A stretch of DNA of 45,658 nucleotides from Alkalibacterium indicireducens (GTDB lineage: Bacteria; Bacillota; Bacilli; Lactobacillales; Carnobacteriaceae_A): NCBI RefSeq assembly GCF_039522005.1, contig NZ_BAAADA010000072.1:1-45658 (forward strand), written 5' to 3'. How positions within the stretch are numbered: position 1 is the stretch's first letter; the number at the start of each line of letters is the position of its first letter. A model generated the notes under the pieces. The model was not told where the DNA came from. It did no database searches and saw only the letters and a program-made list of their open reading frames with translations. Both the position numbers and the translations under genes were made by a program. Below are positions 16,685 through 25,223 of the stretch, piece by piece.

Positions 16685-16834
16685 TCAAGAAATGTTTAAC
16701 AGTGTAAATAGGCTGTTTTTGTTCCTTGTTTTTGTTCGTCCAAGCTTATCAGCAATTTGTGGTGCGTATAAATCAAGAGTAAGATAAGTTTCTATCCAAC
16801 CGAATTCTTCCATGGTAAGATGGGTATAGGACAT
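16685..16834 (-). pseudogene. IS30-family transposase N-terminal remnant
   Basis: The minus-strand ATG at 16834 opens 49 codons: MSYTHLTMEEFGWIETYL, then DLYAPQIADKLGRTKT. This resembles the first helix-turn-helix of IS30-family transposases. It ends in a stop, and the catalytic part is gone. The rest of 16514-16962 contains only AT-rich DNA and presumably the promoter of the malic enzyme gene. Confidence 0.65.
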
Positions 16835-16962
16835 GTGTGGTCACTCTCCTAATATTCCTGATTGTTAATTATGGAATGAGTGTACCGCAAATGGTCTTTT
16901 TAATCGAGTAGCTTGATTTTACAAGTTAAGTGATAAAACTAAAGAGCTAAAGGAGAACTAAC

Positions 16963-18120
16963 ATGTCTGACGTAAAAGAAAAAGCACTTCAAGTGAGTAA
17001 AGAAAAAGGTGGAAAGATCGAGATTAATTCCAAAGTTAAGATCGAGTCCATGGAAGATTTGGCTATAGCATACACACCAGGCGTTGCAGCTGTGAGTTCA
17101 GCTATAGCTGAAAATAAAGAAGACGTTTATACTTACACATCGAAACGTAATTTAGTGGCAGTGGTGACTGACGGATCTGCCGTACTTGGTCTGGGTAATA
17201 TTGGTCCTGAAGCAGCTATCCCTGTAATGGAAGGGAAAGCAGCCTTATTCAAACGTTTTGCTGATGTGGATGCTGTGCCGATCTCTCTGGACACAAATGA
17301 TGTAGAAGAAATTATCTCTCACGTCAAAGCGATTGCTCCATCTTTTGGGGGCATCAACTTAGAAGATATTAGTGCACCGAGATGTTTTGAAATAGAACGC
17401 AGATTGAAAGAATCATTAGATATCCCGGTATTCCATGATGATCAGCACGGGACAGCTATCGTTGTTCTGGCGGGGATATATAATGCTTTGAAATTAGCTG
17501 ACAAAAAAATTGACGAAGTTAAAGTCGTCGTTAACGGTGGAGGAGCAGCAGGTGTCGCGATTTCCAAGCGTCTACTGACTGCAGGAGTAAAACGTATCCT
17601 GTTGGTAGACAAAGAAGGTATTGTATCTTCAGATAATCCGAATCTTGAAGAACGACATGAGGAAATAGCGTCAATGACTAACCAGGACAACATTAAAGGA
17701 GATCTACAGGAAGCTCTAAAAGATGCAGATGTTTTTGTTGGTGTATCCGCTCCTAATGTTCTTAAAAAAGAATGGATTAGTTCAATGAACGATAAGCCGA
17801 TTATCTTTGCGATGGCGAATCCGGAACCAGAAATCAACCCTCAAGATGCCAAAGACGGGGGAGCATTCATTGTGGGAACGGGAAGAAGCGATTTTCCTAA
17901 TCAGATCAATAATGTTCTGGCTTTTCCAGGGATTTTCAGAGGCGCTTTGGATGCTCGTGCCAGTAACATCACAGACGATATGCAGATTGCGGCAGCTAAA
18001 GGGATTGCCAGTGTAATTAGTGATGAGGAGCTATCAGTAGATAACATTATTCCAAACGTGTTTACGCCTGGGGTCGCTTCAATTGTTGCGGATAGTGTTA
18101 AACACGCAAAATCAGAATAA
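16963..18120 (+). CDS. NAD(P)-dependent malic enzyme
   Basis: A 385-residue enzyme that decarboxylates malate to pyruvate and CO2 with reduction of NAD(P). Short bacterial type. The malic N-terminal domain (about 1-150) has AYTPGVAAVSSAIA, VTDGSAVLGLGNIGPEAAIPVMEGKA and FGGINLEDISAPRCFEIE. PVFHDDQHGTAIV leads into the Rossmann domain with NGGGAAGVAI near residue 190, and ANPEPEI, FVGVSAPNVL follow. AAAGGAG lies before the start. It is monocistronic, ending at a terminator at 18154. The DASS transporter at 27.1 kb could supply malate but is unlinked. Confidence 0.92.
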   Translation: MSDVKEKALQVSKEKGGKIEINSKVKIESMEDLAIAYTPGVAAVSSAIAENKEDVYTYTSKRNLVAVVTDGSAVLGLGNIGPEAAIPVMEGKAALFKRFADVDAVPISLDTNDVEEIISHVKAIAPSFGGINLEDISAPRCFEIERRLKESLDIPVFHDDQHGTAIVVLAGIYNALKLADKKIDEVKVVVNGGGAAGVAISKRLLTAGVKRILLVDKEGIVSSDNPNLEERHEEIASMTNQDNIKGDLQEALKDADVFVGVSAPNVLKKEWISSMNDKPIIFAMANPEPEINPQDAKDGGAFIVGTGRSDFPNQINNVLAFPGIFRGALDARASNITDDMQIAAAKGIASVISDEELSVDNIIPNVFTPGVASIVADSVKHAKSE

Positions 18121-18153
18121 GCTTATCACTTTCCAGCATAGAATAATGCGAAG

Positions 18154-18197
18154 AAAAGGACCAGATTCAGCTTCAGAGGCTGAGTCCGGTCCTTTTT
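18154..18197 (+). terminator. Terminator after the malic enzyme gene
   Basis: The hairpin AAAGGACCAGATTCAGC pairs with GCTGAGTCCGGTCCTTTTT. Confidence 0.88.
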
Positions 18198-18218
18198 GTT
18201 TGTATTGTCAATCGTGTG

Positions 18219-20114
18219 TTAGGCACTCTGTTGCAGGAGTAGTTTTTCGATCTCAACAGCACTTTCGGGATGACTGTACTTGCATCCTTGACCATATTCA
18301 CAGCCAGCCTTATTCAGGAAGGTAACTTGTTTAGTGGTTTCAACACCTTCTGCGATCACTTTACTATTTAAAGTATGCCCTAAACTAATTATCGTGTTGA
18401 TGATCTGACCGTTATGCTCATTCTCCGGAACATCTTTCAAAAATGTTTCGTCAATTTTTATAGTATCAATAGGAACTGCATTCAGAACACTCAGTGACGA
18501 ATAGCCCGTTCCGAAGTCGTCTATGGCTACTTCGATTCCCATATGTCTTAAGTGACGAATAGTCTTAGACGCCTTTTCAGTATTCTGCAGTACACTCTCA
18601 GGTATATCAAGGGTCAACATATCAGGTTTGAAATGATTGTTGCCCAAGGTAGTGTTTAGTTTTCTCGAAAAGAGAGGATCCTCAAATTGAGCAGTTGAAA
18701 CATTAACTGATAATCTGAAATCAAGTCCCTTTTTATGCCATGCTTTCATTTGTTTAGTGGCTGTATCGATTACCCACAGTCCTATTTCACTCATGATACC
18801 CAGCCGCTCAGCCAGAGGGATGAATTCTGAAGGCTTAACTTTGCCAAGGTCAGGGTTGTCCCAATAGATGAAGGCTTCAACTCCAAAGATTTGACCAGTT
18901 TTCATATCAACTATTGGCTGATAATGCACTTCCAGCTCATTCAGGTCCATGGCTTTCTTCAAATGCTTCTCTACATTGTTTCTACGGGCTTCAGCTTCTT
19001 CAAGATCAGGATTGGCAAAACGATAGGTGTTTTTGCCTTGTTCTTTGGCACGGTACATAGCTCTGTCAGCCTTGCCTATCAGGCCTTCGATTGTAGTATC
19101 GTCTTTAGGAAACATACTCACACCTATGCTTGCTGAAATAGTACTGTGCTCAACATTCAAATCGTAAGGGGTCTTGAATGTTTCGATAAGACCGTGGACG
19201 ACATTGATAAACTGTTTATAAGACTGGTATCTCATGATTACTATGAATTCGTCACCACCATGTCGAAAGACCATACCTTTTTTTCCGACAAAGCTGTTAA
19301 GACGTTCACCGATCTGTACAAGCAGTCTATCACCGACATTATGCCCGTAGCTGTCATTAACAAACTTGAAATGGTCCAAGTCAAGAAACAGCACAGCCAG
19401 AGACTCTTTTTTTTCAGAGCACTTAGTCATTTCATCTTCCATGTGCTGCAGCAGTTTCTTTCTGTTTGGCAGTCCGGTCAGATAGTCATGGGTGGCATTG
19501 TGATACAGCTTTTCTTCCAATTCTTTCCGATCGGTAATGTCATAAGCTACTCCAGTCAGGTGCGTAACTTTATTTTTTTCATTAAAGATCGGTTTACCCC
19601 ATGCATCAAGCCAGCGAATTTCTTCATTTCCATTTCTGAAACGGAATGCTCTGTTTGAGGGCAATCCAGATTTTAGTCGTGCATAATGTTCTTCAGCAAT
19701 ATGCATGTCTTCAGGGATTACACGGTCTTTCCATAACTCATAATTCTTCATGAATTCATCTCTTGAGAAACCGTATACCTGTTCAAAACCTTGAGAGGGA
19801 AGGAATGTTTTTTCCGCAAAGTCGATGGTCCATAAATAAGCGTTGTTATTATCAAATAAGGAATTAAGCTCATTTTCCCTAAGAAGAAGTTTCTGTCGGC
19901 TTTCTTTGTATTTCTGGTTTATCTCATGTACACCATCTAATTGCCGGTACTGATAGAGTGTATAGACAAGCAGGATTAGAATGAGAATATGTAGGACTGC
20001 AGTGGTTAGAGTGTACGAAACACCATAATGATTCAAGACGTACGGGATCGCAAAGAAACCGATAAGGCAATAAGTGGCATAAATCAGTCCTCTTTTTAAA
20101 TGTTTCGACGACAT
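18219..20114 (-). CDS. Membrane PAS-GGDEF-EAL protein (cyclic-di-GMP turnover)
   Basis: A 631-residue protein. Two membrane helices (about 10-52) and a short coiled region (60-85) are followed by a PAS domain (about 80-195), GGDEF domain (205-365) and EAL domain (380-625). GGDEF is intact (286-290), without an RxxD inhibitory site in the usual place. The EAL signature is EAF (413-415), but the general catalytic set is kept: N471, E506, DDFGTGYSS (532-540), K553 in IKID and AEGVET (588-593). Both synthesis and hydrolysis of cyclic-di-GMP remain possible. AAAGGAG lies 11 bases before the ATG. There is no partner gene nearby; PAS ligand unknown. Confidence 0.92.
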   Translation of the reverse strand: MSSKHLKRGLIYATYCLIGFFAIPYVLNHYGVSYTLTTAVLHILILILLVYTLYQYRQLDGVHEINQKYKESRQKLLLRENELNSLFDNNNAYLWTIDFAEKTFLPSQGFEQVYGFSRDEFMKNYELWKDRVIPEDMHIAEEHYARLKSGLPSNRAFRFRNGNEEIRWLDAWGKPIFNEKNKVTHLTGVAYDITDRKELEEKLYHNATHDYLTGLPNRKKLLQHMEDEMTKCSEKKESLAVLFLDLDHFKFVNDSYGHNVGDRLLVQIGERLNSFVGKKGMVFRHGGDEFIVIMRYQSYKQFINVVHGLIETFKTPYDLNVEHSTISASIGVSMFPKDDTTIEGLIGKADRAMYRAKEQGKNTYRFANPDLEEAEARRNNVEKHLKKAMDLNELEVHYQPIVDMKTGQIFGVEAFIYWDNPDLGKVKPSEFIPLAERLGIMSEIGLWVIDTATKQMKAWHKKGLDFRLSVNVSTAQFEDPLFSRKLNTTLGNNHFKPDMLTLDIPESVLQNTEKASKTIRHLRHMGIEVAIDDFGTGYSSLSVLNAVPIDTIKIDETFLKDVPENEHNGQIINTIISLGHTLNSKVIAEGVETTKQVTFLNKAGCEYGQGCKYSHPESAVEIEKLLLQQSA

Positions 20115-20344
20115 AAGCGAGTTATCTCCTTTTCCAGTTCATGTTAATACAGTAATCTCCTTTTAGTGTAAGTCAGGAAAATTAAATGCTAGAATAAATA
20201 TATCAGACATGGAGAAGCTAAGCCAGTATTATCCCTAGTTTGAACTATTTAGCTTAATTCATACTTATAAGGATATAATTGACTAAGCGACTTCAGAATA
20301 AGTAAGTAACAATACTAAATAAACTAAATTGTTAAATAATACAT

Positions 20345-20391
20345 AGAAACAGATCAAGTTCAACCGTTATGGCTAGTCTTGATCTGTTTCT
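20345..20391. terminator. Hairpin, probable terminator of the XRE gene
   Basis: The 14-base arms AGAAACAGATCAAG and CTTGATCTGTTTCT pair perfectly. On the minus strand the hairpin follows the XRE gene and is trailed by a moderately T-rich tract. The rest of 20115-20511 has no gene. Confidence 0.6.
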
Positions 20392-20511
20392 GTATGTAAA
20401 TAAGTTGGAGTGGCTTAAAAAAGAGAGTGCACGAATATCATGAAGAAAAAGTAGCTTATTTTTTCAAGATTACATGCTTAAAAAGTACAAGAGTACGCAA
20501 TTATTTTACAC

Positions 20512-21087
20512 TTATGAATACCACATACCAATTCCCAAAAGTAACAGGAGAATAATGAATAGATAGTAGCCCACCCAAAGCATAAATATAAGCAGACAAA
20601 TTTTTCTAAGTAAAGTACCAGGAGGAGCTAAAATATAAATCACAGAAAAAGGAATGCTAAATAACAGTGTAGCCAGCTGGAAAACACCAGTTGCAAAAGT
20701 CATGAAGAAGAGAGTATAGGCTAATCGCCTTTGCGTTGAAGCGCTAGTCACAAAGAGAATCCAAAACGAATCAACGAAAGGCTTTAAACCGGGTGAATCG
20801 TGAGGTTCTGTTGAGTGCTTATTATTTTGTGTGACTTCTTTATCAAGGTTTGAGGCATCAAATGTTTGCTTATCCAAATCTTCGATGCCAAAGTCTTCTT
20901 TCAGAAGCCAGTCATAGGATACTTCAAACAATTCACTAATTAATTCTAAATTGTATGGATCGGGTCTGGTTACATTATTTTCCCATCTTGATATGGTCTG
21001 CCGCTCAATCAGCAGTTCTTTTGCCATATCATTTTGAGAATAGCCTTTAGTTTTTCTAAGGTATTTGATTTTCTCGGACAGAAGCAT
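20512..21087 (-). CDS. XRE-family regulator with membrane tail
   Basis: A 191-residue protein. The N-terminal Cro/C1 helix-turn-helix (about 5-60) has SQNDMAKELLIERQTISRWENN. A polar linker (70-110) is followed by two or three hydrophobic helices (about 120-188). XRE proteins with C-terminal membrane helices are common in Firmicutes and often respond to envelope conditions, but this one is not recognised. GAGGTGCCGGG lies before the start. It is divergent from the broken secreted-protein gene at 21328, with a large inverted repeat between them. Confidence 0.85.
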   Translation of the reverse strand: MLLSEKIKYLRKTKGYSQNDMAKELLIERQTISRWENNVTRPDPYNLELISELFEVSYDWLLKEDFGIEDLDKQTFDASNLDKEVTQNNKHSTEPHDSPGLKPFVDSFWILFVTSASTQRRLAYTLFFMTFATGVFQLATLLFSIPFSVIYILAPPGTLLRKICLLIFMLWVGYYLFIILLLLLGIGMWYS

Positions 21088-21178
21088 CCCGGCACCTCAC
21101 AAATATAGTTTAATTAAATGTAGCATATAACAGTATTAGTATCTATATTAATCTATACTTACTGGACCTTGTTTCAAC

Positions 21179-21222
21179 AAAAGTAACAGGGTGTTTCTAG
21201 GGGGAAACATCTCGTTACTTTT
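21179..21222. repeat. Large inverted repeat in a divergent promoter region
   Basis: The arms AAAAGTAACAGGGTGTTTC and GAAACATCTCGTTACTTTT flank a 6-base centre. No T-run follows on either strand, so it is not a normal terminator. It sits between the XRE gene and the broken secreted-protein gene and could be an operator or an RNA structure. Confidence 0.55.
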
Positions 21223-21327
21223 AAAAAAAACATAAAATAGTATAGTTGATTTAAAGGAGGCATAGAATACTAATAACTTCTCTGTGAATTTAACCGTAGA
21301 GATAAAAAAATAGTGGAGGTTAGAGAA

Positions 21328-21984
21328 ATGAAGAAAAAAATACTTGGGTTATTACTGATAGTTGCTCTTATACTAATAAGCTCATTGGTTGGAACAAGTA
21401 ATGTACACGCAGAAGAAAATATTGCACACAATTTAACTGTATAGGACTACAAGGATTTCTTATTAGAAAATGACCTTGAAGTCTATAAAGAGTTTAATGA
21501 GTTAAGTGAAGAAGAACAAAAAGAATTTGTAAAAATTATAAGTGATCCAGAAACTTATATGAATGATGAAAATTGGGAGATTGTTGAAGGGGTTGAGCAA
21601 TATAGTAATGAGCTCAGTACTAATACTTATTCTCTTTTGAGCAATACTAGGACATACAGTAGGTACAGAGATTATAATATGACTATACTGGGTATTACAG
21701 TCACAGGATACAGGATATCCCTGAGATACGAAGTAGTTGGAAGTAGAGTAAATAGAATACTGTCTCGCTCTGCAACAGTAGAGAGAAGATTAAACCCAAT
21801 GGTTCAAACTGGACAAACGAGTTTAAATGCGTATGTGTCAAATAATAGAGCAAATGCGGAAGCTAGTTTTCATTATAGTATAGGACCAATTAAAGGTTTA
21901 TCACAACAAATTGGAACGCTAAGAGGACACATTGCATATAACGAAAATGGATCATTAATGAGAAATGCTTGGAGAAGGGATTAG
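21328..21984 (+). pseudogene. Secreted protein gene interrupted by an amber codon
   Basis: From the ATG at 21328 (GTGGAGGTTAGAG upstream) the frame runs 219 codons to 21984, with one in-frame TAG at 21442-21444, codon 39. The first 32 residues are a clean signal peptide (MKKKILGLLLIVALILISS, ending VHA). Beyond the TAG comes an acidic helical part (DYKDFLLENDLEVYKEFNELSEEEQKEF) and a Ser/Thr/Arg-rich domain ending MRNAWRRD. The unbroken reading on both sides argues for a recent point mutation or suppression of the amber codon rather than old decay. The family is not recognised. The small membrane-peptide gene follows 2 bases later. Confidence 0.7.
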
Positions 21985-21986
21985 CT

Positions 21987-22085
21987 ATGAAGAGAACGCA
22001 TAAAATTATATACGGGATAGCTATCATTATTATTTTTTTGATGCTTGTAGGTTTGATACAGTGGTTTGTTCCAAATTTGTTTTGA
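21987..22085 (+). CDS. Small single-span membrane peptide (32 aa)
   Basis: The ORF reads MKRTHKIIYG, then a hydrophobic run IAIIIIFLMLVGLIQWFV and a short end. It begins 2 bases after the secreted-protein stop codon with GGAGAAGGG upstream, so it is probably translated from the same message. It has a basic N-terminus and one membrane span. An immunity or accessory role for the upstream secreted protein is conceivable but unsupported. Confidence 0.5.
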   Translation: MKRTHKIIYGIAIIIIFLMLVGLIQWFVPNLF

Positions 22086-22332
22086 TTTCCTAATAATATA
22101 AGTTTTATTTTTAGACAATATATGAAGGAAAGACCCAATAGGATCTACATAAAAGGAAGTTCTCTTTATGAGGCTTCTTTTTTTGCATATGGGAAAATAT
22201 ACTAGAAGTAAGGGAACTATTATTCGTCGGCTACGTTTTTAGAAGATTAAATGAGATTAGATAATGCATAAAAGAGAATGAAGCGGTAAACTAAACTTAC
22301 TTCAACACATCTTTTTCAAGTAAAAATATATA

Positions 22333-22572
22333 GATGCCCCACCGGAACTGGTTAGAACTATGGATCCAGTGATAGCGACAGCCGATACGTCTGTCACCTT
22401 TGACTTTGAAGAGGATCCTGACGACTATTCGATCCGAATCTGGGAAGATGAAGCGACCACTGAATCGTCGTCGGACATTGATTTGTCCGGTCAGGGGGAA
22501 GTCGTTTACGAAGTGCAGGCAGAGTGAGAACAGGGAGAAGCAAGTTATGCATTTTCTCTGATCTTGGAGTAG
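22333..22572 (+). pseudogene. Remnant of a lipoprotein gene (C-terminal half)
   Basis: The frame reads DAPPELV, DTSVTFDFEEDPDDYSIRIWEDE, GEVVYEVQAE, a TGA at 22525, then EQGEASYAFSLILE and a stop. It aligns along its length with the C-terminal half of the lipoprotein at 35015 (APPELV, DTSIELDFEIEPDSYTVKVWEED, GTVIYEVLANWQEGTASYAFTLNIE). The TGA stands close to where the intact copy has Trp. No signal peptide or start is present, so it is a dead paralogue 12.7 kb from the live one. Confidence 0.82.
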
Positions 22573-22616
22573 AACAGAAAGAGGATAAAGCGTATAATAT
22601 ATGATGTGAGAATCGG

Positions 22617-22653
22617 AACTGGACCTTCGGTAAAGACGAAGGTCTGGTTTTTT
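22617..22653 (+). terminator. Terminator after the lipoprotein remnant
   Basis: ACTGGACCTTCG pairs with CGAAGGTCTGGT, followed by a T6 run. Confidence 0.82.
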
Positions 22654-22770
22654 GCGTCAGTTTACATTAAACTGTTCCAGTTGGGCTTTTTTATCATACA
22701 GTGACGTATGATCTTTTAAAGTTCTGCCGGGTTACACTATAGAATCAATAGATAAGGAGATCGTTAAGCA

Positions 22771-23706
22771 ATGACATATGCACTTGAAATAAAAGGCTTG
22801 AAGAAGGTCTATGCAGGAGGCGTGGAAGCTCTGCGAGGTATTGATCTGACTGTTGAAGAAGGAGATTTTTATGCCCTTCTTGGACCGAATGGAGCCGGGA
22901 AATCTACGACGATCGGTATCGTCACGTCTTTAGTGAATAAGACTTCAGGAAAAGTAAAAGTCTTCGGTTATGATCTGGATACGCAGCTGATGCAGGTCAA
23001 AAGACAGATTGGGCTGGTCCCTCAGGAATTCAACTTCAATCCGTTTGAAACCGTCCAGCAGATTGTCGTGAATCAGGCCGGTTACTACGGGGTTTCCCGT
23101 AAAGAGGCCCTTGAGCGCAGTGAGAAGTATCTTAAGCAGTCTGATCTCTGGGAAAAGAGAGACGTCCGTGCTCGTATGCTGTCGGGGGGGATGAAGCGTC
23201 GTCTGATGATCGCCCGTGCTTTGATGCATGAGCCGAAGCTGCTGATTCTGGATGAGCCGACTGCCGGTGTGGATATAGAGCTGCGCCGCGAGATGTGGAT
23301 CTTCCTGAAAGAGTTGAATGCCAGTGGCACGACCATTATCCTGACCACCCATTATCTGGAAGAAGCGGAAATGCTCTGCCGCAATATCGGAATCATTCAA
23401 AAGGGGGAGCTCATCGAAAACACGAGCATGAAATCTCTCTTGGCCAAGCTTCAGTTTGAAACCTTTATCCTGGATCTCGATTCATCAGACAGACAGCCAG
23501 TCATTACTGGTTTCGACTTTGAAATGATCGAAGATTCGACATTGGCAGTAGAAGTTGCCCGGGACCAGGGCATCAACGAGGTGTTCAGTCAGCTGACTGA
23601 ACAGGGAATCAAAGTTCTGTCCATGAGAAATAAATCGAATCGTCTAGAAGAACTCTTCCTGAAAATTACGGAAGAAAAACACGTAGTGGAGGATGCACAT
23701 GTTTAG
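22771..23706 (+). CDS. ABC transporter ATPase (YadG-like, ABC-2 type)
   Basis: A 311-residue ATP-binding subunit of an ABC-2 exporter. Walker A is GPNGAGKST (near residue 38), the Q-loop is VPQEFNFNPF, the signature is LSGGMKRRL, Walker B is LLILDEPTAGVD and the switch is TTHYLEEAE. A C-terminal extension (about 230-311) is the usual regulatory tail of this class. It resembles E. coli YadG. GGAGATCG precedes the ATG. The permease gene overlaps its end by 8 bases, so they form one exporter. Substrate unknown. Confidence 0.92.
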   Translation: MTYALEIKGLKKVYAGGVEALRGIDLTVEEGDFYALLGPNGAGKSTTIGIVTSLVNKTSGKVKVFGYDLDTQLMQVKRQIGLVPQEFNFNPFETVQQIVVNQAGYYGVSRKEALERSEKYLKQSDLWEKRDVRARMLSGGMKRRLMIARALMHEPKLLILDEPTAGVDIELRREMWIFLKELNASGTTIILTTHYLEEAEMLCRNIGIIQKGELIENTSMKSLLAKLQFETFILDLDSSDRQPVITGFDFEMIEDSTLAVEVARDQGINEVFSQLTEQGIKVLSMRNKSNRLEELFLKITEEKHVVEDAHV

Positions 23707-24469
23707 TCTTTATTTTACAGCCTTAAAAAGCCTGGCGGTCAAGGAGACGAACCGCTACCTTAGAATTTGGGTCCAGACCTTGGTTCCACCAGTCATCACG
23801 ACTTCTTTGTATTTCGTTATTTTCGGAAATCTGATCGGTGGACGAATTGGTGAAATGGAAGGTTTCTCCTATATGGAGTTCATCGTTCCCGGACTGATCA
23901 TGATGTCGGTCATTACGAGTTCCTATTCAAATGTCTCGTCGTCCTTCTTTTCTCAAAAATTTCAGAAGAATATTGAAGAACTTTTAATTGCACCTGTTCC
24001 GACGCATATCATTATGTGGGGATTTGTTATAGGGGGGCTGGGAAGAAGTATTCTTGTAGGAGCACTTGTCACGATCATTTCTCTGTTCTTCGTGCCACTG
24101 CAAGTCTACTCCTGGAGTGTAGTCATTCTGACACTTCTGATGACATCTATTCTCTTTTCACTGGCTGGACTCTTGAACGGGATCTTCGCACAGTCCTTTG
24201 ATGACGTGTCGATTGTTCCGACATTCGTATTGCAGCCGCTGACTTATCTGGGAGGGGTATTCTATGCGATTTCGATGCTTCCGCCATTTTGGCAGGCTGT
24301 TTCCCGAGTGAACCCGATCGTCTACATGATTTCAGGTTTCCGCTTCGGTTTTCTGGGTGTCATCGATGTACCGATCGTTTTCTCTATCCTCATTCTGATT
24401 CTGTTCATCATCGTTCTATACTCGATCGACTGGTATCTGATTGAAAAAGGCCGAGGACTGCGAAACTGA
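23699..24469 (+). CDS. ABC-2 type permease (YadH-like)
   Basis: A 256-residue membrane subunit with six hydrophobic helices. It contains EFIVPGLIMMSVITSSYSNVSSSFF and the LQPLTYLGGVFYAISMLP segment typical of YadH/NodJ-type ABC-2 permeases. The ATG at 23699 is preferred over 23693 because GGAGG ends at 23692, which is too close for the first. It overlaps the ATPase gene by 8 bases and should pair with it. Base composition here is more GC-rich than in the left part of the window. Confidence 0.9.
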   Translation: MFSLYFTALKSLAVKETNRYLRIWVQTLVPPVITTSLYFVIFGNLIGGRIGEMEGFSYMEFIVPGLIMMSVITSSYSNVSSSFFSQKFQKNIEELLIAPVPTHIIMWGFVIGGLGRSILVGALVTIISLFFVPLQVYSWSVVILTLLMTSILFSLAGLLNGIFAQSFDDVSIVPTFVLQPLTYLGGVFYAISMLPPFWQAVSRVNPIVYMISGFRFGFLGVIDVPIVFSILILILFIIVLYSIDWYLIEKGRGLRN

Positions 24470-24521
24470 TTATATTTTTATCGTCAAGGAAGACATTATC
24501 TTAATAATTTTTAACTCTAGC

Positions 24522-24563
24522 CTGTCGGAATTAGTTGATTTAACTGATTCCGGCAGCTTTTTT
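24522..24563 (+). terminator. Terminator after the ABC genes
   Basis: CTGTCGGAATTAGTT pairs with AACTGATTCCGGCAG and is followed by a T-run. Confidence 0.87.
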
Positions 24564-24669
24564 ATAGGAGTAAAAAAGCTATGGCTCGACCGGATTTTTA
24601 TTTAGCAAGTACGACATAGTACAGCCTGAGTCTTTAATGAGGTCACTTACAAAAAATAAGACAAAAGGC

Positions 24670-24702
24670 TTGCTTTTTTTATCAGTTGACATGTAAACTG
24701 AT
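24670..24702 (+). promoter_or_regulatory. MarR operator and promoter
   Basis: A 22-bp palindrome at 24681-24702 (ATCAGTTGACA then TGTAAACTGAT, one mismatched pair) overlaps a likely -10 (TGTAAA, 24692-24697) with a -35 TTGCTT at 24670. Placement just upstream of the MarR gene suggests autorepression. Confidence 0.6.
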
Positions 24703-24724
24703 TTTGTAGAAAGGAATGATACCG

Positions 24725-25159
24725 GTGAGACGAAATACGTTAGCGTCACTGATTTGGGTTCGCATTACGCGGTTCACGCATCAGAGTGAACTGCTGTTCA
24801 ACGACTTTCTGAAACGCTTCGACATCACGGCAGCTCAGTTCGATGTATTGAATCAGATCGGTACTTATCAGCCTTTATCCCAAAGTGAACTGGCCGACAA
24901 GATTACGATTTCAGCCGGTGGTATTTCGAGGATGCTGAGTAGACTGGAACGGGATGGATACATCCAGCGGACGAGTGAATGGAAGACAAAGTGGATCAGC
25001 CTGACTGAAAAAGGTGAAGCGAAACTGGAAAGTGTGTTCGAACACCAGCTGGCGTTTCAGACGTCGCTGATAGAGGACTGTTTGTCCAGAGAAGAACAGA
25101 AGACATTGTATAAATTAATGACGAAAGTCCAACGACATACGGAAAAAGAACTGGGCTAG
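24725..25159 (+). CDS. MarR-family regulator (MhqR-like)
   Basis: A 144-residue winged-helix regulator. The DNA-binding part (about 45-95) has LSQSELADKITISAGGISRMLSRLERDGYIQR and the wing SEWKTKWISLTEKGEAKLE. It precedes a ring-cleaving dioxygenase and an FMN reductase, the arrangement controlled by MhqR in B. subtilis, where quinones or catechols relieve repression. The GTG at 24725 is the better start, since GAAAGGA ends 9 bases upstream; the ATG at 24716 would touch the binding site. A hairpin follows, so the downstream genes probably have their own promoter. Confidence 0.85.
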   Translation: MRRNTLASLIWVRITRFTHQSELLFNDFLKRFDITAAQFDVLNQIGTYQPLSQSELADKITISAGGISRMLSRLERDGYIQRTSEWKTKWISLTEKGEAKLESVFEHQLAFQTSLIEDCLSREEQKTLYKLMTKVQRHTEKELG

Positions 25160-25177
25160 CCGTGCCCAATTTTTTTA
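25152..25177 (+). terminator. Terminator after the MarR gene
   Basis: The arms TGGGC and GCCCA overlap the stop codon and are followed by a T7 run. It is short but GC-rich. Confidence 0.7.
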
Positions 25178-25223
25178 CTCAATCAATCGACTAATCAAGT
25201 GACGATTAACAGGAGGAAAACAC

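Noticed and set aside
18891..19658. Plus-strand open frames opposite the GGDEF-EAL gene
   Set aside because: They are antisense shadows of a long, clearly coding gene with no binding sites or family features.
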